Of a DNA stretch of 64,000 nucleotides, positions 60,590-64,000 are shown piece after piece; the first letter of the stretch is position 1, and each line of letters starts with the position of its first letter. Origin of the DNA: Gammaproteobacteria bacterium (lineage in GTDB: Bacteria; Pseudomonadota; Gammaproteobacteria; Xanthomonadales; Wenzhouxiangellaceae); assembly GCA_021772985.1 (NCBI GenBank), contig JAJFKX010000012.1:62001-126000 (forward strand), read 5' to 3'. A model generated the notes under the pieces. It searched no databases. It was not told where the DNA came from and saw only the letters and a list, made by a program, of their open reading frames with translations. The translations under genes and the position numbers were made by a program.

Positions 60590-63500
60590 ATGCGCTTGAC
60601 TGCGATTAAACTGGCTGGATTCAAATCTTTTGTTGATCCAACCACACTAACCTTCGACAGCGACCTGATTGGGGTGGTTGGTCCAAATGGCTGTGGTAAA
60701 TCCAATATCATTGATGCTGTCCGTTGGGTAATGGGCGAAATTTCTGCGCGCCAATTGCGTGGAGAATCGATGAGCGATGTGATTTTCAATGGCTCCAGCG
60801 CGCGTAAACCGGTTGGCAGCGCCAGCGTGGAACTGCTGTTTGACAACAGCCAGGGCCGTGCCGGTGGTGAATATGCAGCATTCAGTGAAATTGCTGTGCG
60901 CCGCCAGGTCAGCCGTGACGGTGCATCCAATTATTTTCTGAATGGCACCCGCTGTCGCCGCAAAGACATTACCGATCTGTTTCTGGGTACTGGCCTGGGT
61001 CCGCGCAGTTATTCAATTATAGAGCAGGGTATGATCTCGCAAGTGGTGGAAGCCCGTCCGGAAGAATTGCGTCATTACCTGGAAGAAGCTGCAGGAATTT
61101 CCAAATACCGTGAGCGTCGCCGGGAAACCGAAAACCGCATTCGGCATACCAGGGAAAACCTGGATCGATTAAACGATTTACGTGAAGAGGTCAGCAAACA
61201 CCTGGATAAATTGAAGCGCCAGGCACGTGCTGCTGAGCGTTATAAAAAACTGCAGGCAGACAAGCGGCATCTGGATGCCAGCCTGCTGGCTTTACAATGG
61301 CGTGAGCTTCAAAGCGCCAGTGAAACCGGGCAAGAGCACAATCGGGAACTGGAAGTGAAACTGGAGCAGGCCATTGCTGCGCAAAGGCATGCGGAAACCG
61401 GTTTGGAATTATTGCGCGAACAACAAACCAAGGCACAGGATCATCTGGGTAGCGTACAGGGTGAGCTGTATCAACTGGGTGCAAGGATTGCGCAAACAGA
61501 GCAAAGTATCCAGCATCAGCGTGAATTGCGCAGCCGCCAGAAACATGAACAAACTGAGACCAAGACCAGTTTGGATCAGCTCGAACAGGTACGTGCAACT
61601 GATCTGGAGCGGATTGAAACACTCAACCAGGAACTGGCAGAGCGTGAGCCCCAGTTGGATGATCTGCAGCAGAATTTGACTGAGCAGCAAGCCCGGTTAC
61701 AGCAGCAGGAACAACTGATCGGTGAGCGTCGCACTGCATTGCGCGCCCAGTTGGATGCCGGTAGTCAGCACAGTCAGCAAACAGAGGTACTACGCACCAG
61801 GATCCAGCATCTTGACGAGCAATTGTCCAGGGATGTGCAGCGATTGGCGAAAGTGCAACAGGAACAGCAGCAATTAGACCCCGATGCATTTAATCTGCAA
61901 TTGACGGAATCCACCAGTAAGGCCGAGCAGGCCAAACAGGCAGTCACCGGCATCCAGGAGCAGATTGAGCAACAACGCCAGCAATTACACACTCAGCGCG
62001 AGTCAGCCACTGAACTGCAGCAACAGGTGCTGCAAACCCAGCAGCAGATCAGTGCTGACCAAGGCCGTTTACATTCGCTGCATGCATTACAGCAGGCGGC
62101 TTTGGGAGAGGATGATGAAGCCTCACTCAATTGGCTGCAGACAGCCGGTTTAGGTGAATCTCAACGACTGGCGGAAATGCTGGATGTTCCGGAACTATGG
62201 GCCACTGCTGTTGAAACGGTGTTGGGTGATTATTTACAGGCGGTGGTGGTTACGGATGTCAGTGAACACGCTGGCGGATTGGCTAAGCATGTTGCCGACA
62301 ATGATACCGGTGGACTGATCCTGGTGGCCGATAAAACAGCTGAGCAACCTCGCTCCGACAACAGTCGGCATAATACGCTGGCCGATCAGGTAACAGCGCC
62401 TGCCGCTATTCGGTCGGTGTTATCGCAGGTTGTCTGTATGGCAACACTGCAGGAGGCGTTGGCAGCGCAGCAGAATCTGAAGGAAGGCCAATCGGTGATT
62501 ACAGCTGCCGGTGAATGGCTGGGTATCGGTTGGGTCAGGATTCATCGTGATGCAAATCCAGCTGCCGGCAGTCTGCGCCGTCAACAGGAAATTCGCAAGC
62601 TGGAAAAACAGCTGCATGAGCACCAACAGCAGGCGGAACAATTACAACAGCAGCTGGCAGATGCCCGGCAGCAAGGTGCTCAACTGGAAGACCAACTGGA
62701 ACAGACCCGACATCAACATAATCGGGTACACCATGAATTAAGCATGGCTGAATCAGAGCGCAGTCAGACTGCTGACCGGTTGCAGGCCATGCGCGATCGA
62801 CGGCAGCAGTTGGAAAGCGAATTCACGAGCTTGAAACACAGTATCAGTGAGCATGAAACCAGTGCCAGCGGTGCGCGTGGTCAACTGGAAAGTTTCATCG
62901 GCACACTGTCGGATCTGCATGGTCAGCAGACAGAACTAGAGCAGGCACTGAAACAGCAAACAGAACAGTATGAACAGCTGAGGGAAACCGTCAGGCAATT
63001 GCAGACGCAGGTTCAACAAAATGCCATCGGCATTGAATCACGACGGGCCAGCCTGAACTCGTTGCAGGAATCACGCAATCGTGCAGATCAGCAACACCAG
63101 CAATTGCAACAACGTTACCAGGAATTATCAGCATTACTGGCGCAACAACAAGAACCAGGCGCGGCAGAGCGCGAAACACTGGATGAATTACTCAAGCAGC
63201 AATTGGAAACAGAACAACGTCTTAAGGATGCCCGCATCCGGCTGGAAGAAATTGCCGAGCAGTTACGCGAGACCGATTCCCAACGCCAACAGGCAGTGGC
63301 TAACTCCGATGAAGTGCGCGGCCAGACCGAGCAGGTCAGGATGCAATTGCAGGAACTGAAACTGCGTGCAGATAACCTGGAAAGCCGCTTGAGTGAGCTG
63401 GAAGATGTACCGGCAATGGCTGAAATGGTTGCAGAGTTGTCCGACGATGCGGCCGCAGATGAGTGGCAACTGGAAACTGAAAAACTGGAAAACCGCATAC

Positions 63501-64000
63501 GCCGGCTGGAACCGGTGAATCTGGCTGCGATCAGTGAATATGAACAGGAAGCCGAGCGCAAAGGATACCTGGATAAGCAGAATGATGATTTACAGGAAGC
63601 GCTGACGACTTTGGAAAAAGCCATTGCACGGATTGATCGTACTACCCGTACCCGGTTCAAGGAAACTTTTGAGCAAATCCGGGCCGGTATGGAAACCTTG
63701 TTTCCGAGGTTATTCGGTGGCGGGCATGCTTACCTGGAACTCACCGGTGATGATTTATTAACCACGGGTGTTTCGATTATGGCGCGACCACCTGGGAAAC
63801 GGGTGAGCAGTATTCATTTGTTATCGGGTGGTGAGAAAGCATTGACTGCGGTGGCCTTTGTGTTCGCTATATTCGGTTTGAATCCTGCCCCATTTTGCAT
63901 GCTGGACGAAGTTGACGCACCATTGGATGATGCCAATGTCAGCCGGTTTTCCAAACTGGTTCAGGAAATGTCCGAACAGGTGCAGTTTATTGTGGTGACG
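60590..64000 (+). CDS. smc: Chromosome segregation protein SMC (partial, C-terminus off the right edge)
   Basis: The ORF track omits this because its stop lies outside the window; reading from ATG 60590 is open for 1137 codons. The Walker A is VGPNGCGKSNIIDAVRWVMG near residue 31. Two long coiled-coil arms rich in Gln/Glu/Leu flank a hinge (around 505-600; LDVPELWATAVETVLGDYLQ). The ABC signature is LLSGGEKALTAVAF near 1080, and Walker B is FCMLDEVDAPLDD near 1105. It is a true SMC, not MukB. It compacts and segregates chromosomal DNA. Most of the minus-strand ORFs here are shadows. Confidence 0.97.
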   Translation, partial: MRLTAIKLAGFKSFVDPTTLTFDSDLIGVVGPNGCGKSNIIDAVRWVMGEISARQLRGESMSDVIFNGSSARKPVGSASVELLFDNSQGRAGGEYAAFSEIAVRRQVSRDGASNYFLNGTRCRRKDITDLFLGTGLGPRSYSIIEQGMISQVVEARPEELRHYLEEAAGISKYRERRRETENRIRHTRENLDRLNDLREEVSKHLDKLKRQARAAERYKKLQADKRHLDASLLALQWRELQSASETGQEHNRELEVKLEQAIAAQRHAETGLELLREQQTKAQDHLGSVQGELYQLGARIAQTEQSIQHQRELRSRQKHEQTETKTSLDQLEQVRATDLERIETLNQELAEREPQLDDLQQNLTEQQARLQQQEQLIGERRTALRAQLDAGSQHSQQTEVLRTRIQHLDEQLSRDVQRLAKVQQEQQQLDPDAFNLQLTESTSKAEQAKQAVTGIQEQIEQQRQQLHTQRESATELQQQVLQTQQQISADQGRLHSLHALQQAALGEDDEASLNWLQTAGLGESQRLAEMLDVPELWATAVETVLGDYLQAVVVTDVSEHAGGLAKHVADNDTGGLILVADKTAEQPRSDNSRHNTLADQVTAPAAIRSVLSQVVCMATLQEALAAQQNLKEGQSVITAAGEWLGIGWVRIHRDANPAAGSLRRQQEIRKLEKQLHEHQQQAEQLQQQLADARQQGAQLEDQLEQTRHQHNRVHHELSMAESERSQTADRLQAMRDRRQQLESEFTSLKHSISEHETSASGARGQLESFIGTLSDLHGQQTELEQALKQQTEQYEQLRETVRQLQTQVQQNAIGIESRRASLNSLQESRNRADQQHQQLQQRYQELSALLAQQQEPGAAERETLDELLKQQLETEQRLKDARIRLEEIAEQLRETDSQRQQAVANSDEVRGQTEQVRMQLQELKLRADNLESRLSELEDVPAMAEMVAELSDDAAADEWQLETEKLENRIRRLEPVNLAAISEYEQEAERKGYLDKQNDDLQEALTTLEKAIARIDRTTRTRFKETFEQIRAGMETLFPRLFGGGHAYLELTGDDLLTTGVSIMARPPGKRVSSIHLLSGGEKALTAVAFVFAIFGLNPAPFCMLDEVDAPLDDANVSRFSKLVQEMSEQVQFIVVT

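Noticed and set aside
61191-63660. Several Ser/Cys/Gln-rich minus-strand ORFs
   Set aside because: They are antisense shadows of the smc coiled-coil region.

Overview
The window reads as chromosomal DNA of a gammaproteobacterium. Supporting genes are purE/purK, smc, trpS, ung, oxyR-ahpC, bolA, yciI, sodB and a proteobacterial hopanoid set (HpnA, HpnG, HpnH, HpnM, HpnN). I cannot name a genus. It is unusual among gammaproteobacteria in encoding the mevalonate route to isoprenoids, which is otherwise rare there (Coxiella is a known case), instead of showing only the common MEP route. No rRNA, tRNA, CRISPR array, intact insertion sequence or prophage was seen.

Layout. 0-9 kb: scattered metabolic and membrane genes (PhyH-type dioxygenase, M20 amidohydrolase, retropepsin-like protease, a TPR lipoprotein with a broken C-terminal copy nearby, DUF817, MscS channel). 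9-10.4 kb: a small AT-rich patch with two orphan genes. 10.5-16.7 kb: nadC, a Trm112-like gene, purE-purK, a tandem Usp protein, an OPT transporter and its frameshifted companion. 17-24.3 kb: a VOC protein, an AlgE-like porin, a long AT-rich gap, then a CHASE sensor kinase, a double-REC regulator and an exported helical-repeat protein that look co-transcribed. 24.5-29.4 kb: sodB, an orphan HyuB, a Rieske oxygenase, a GlsB-type membrane protein and a secreted protein with a sorting-type tail.

30.2-48.0 kb is the centrepiece. One minus-strand run of 13 closely packed or overlapping genes reads, in transcription order: squalene synthase, squalene-hopene cyclase, hpnG, hpnM, hpnN, hpnA, a sulfotransferase, diphosphomevalonate decarboxylase, phosphomevalonate kinase, an HMG-CoA reductase fused to a mevalonate kinase, a second mevalonate kinase, IPP isomerase and hpnH. 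Farnesyl diphosphate synthase (ispA) is divergent from its head. Together they encode everything from HMG-CoA to an elongated hopanoid, with HpnN/HpnM for lipid transport. Only acetyl-CoA thiolase and HMG-CoA synthase are missing.

48-64 kb: ferredoxin-NADP reductase, ung, a von Willebrand A protein with five beta-sandwich-like repeats, then oxyR divergent from ahpC-ahpD with a recognisable OxyR site between them. Next come a thioesterase, a gamma-glutamylcyclotransferase, and a RuBisCO-like protein fused to a cupin. In Rhodospirillum rubrum separate proteins of these two families turn methylthioadenosine carbon into DXP. The window closes with trpS, a small membrane protein, yciI, bolA, a PpiC-type lipoprotein, queF, and smc running off the right edge.

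The most interesting points are the integrated mevalonate-to-hopanoid operon with its HMGR-MVK fusion and apparently gene-converted tandem kinase, the sulfotransferase inside that operon, and the RLP-cupin fusion in a mevalonate organism. If the genome lacks dxs, that fusion could be a source of DXP for thiamine and pyridoxal phosphate.
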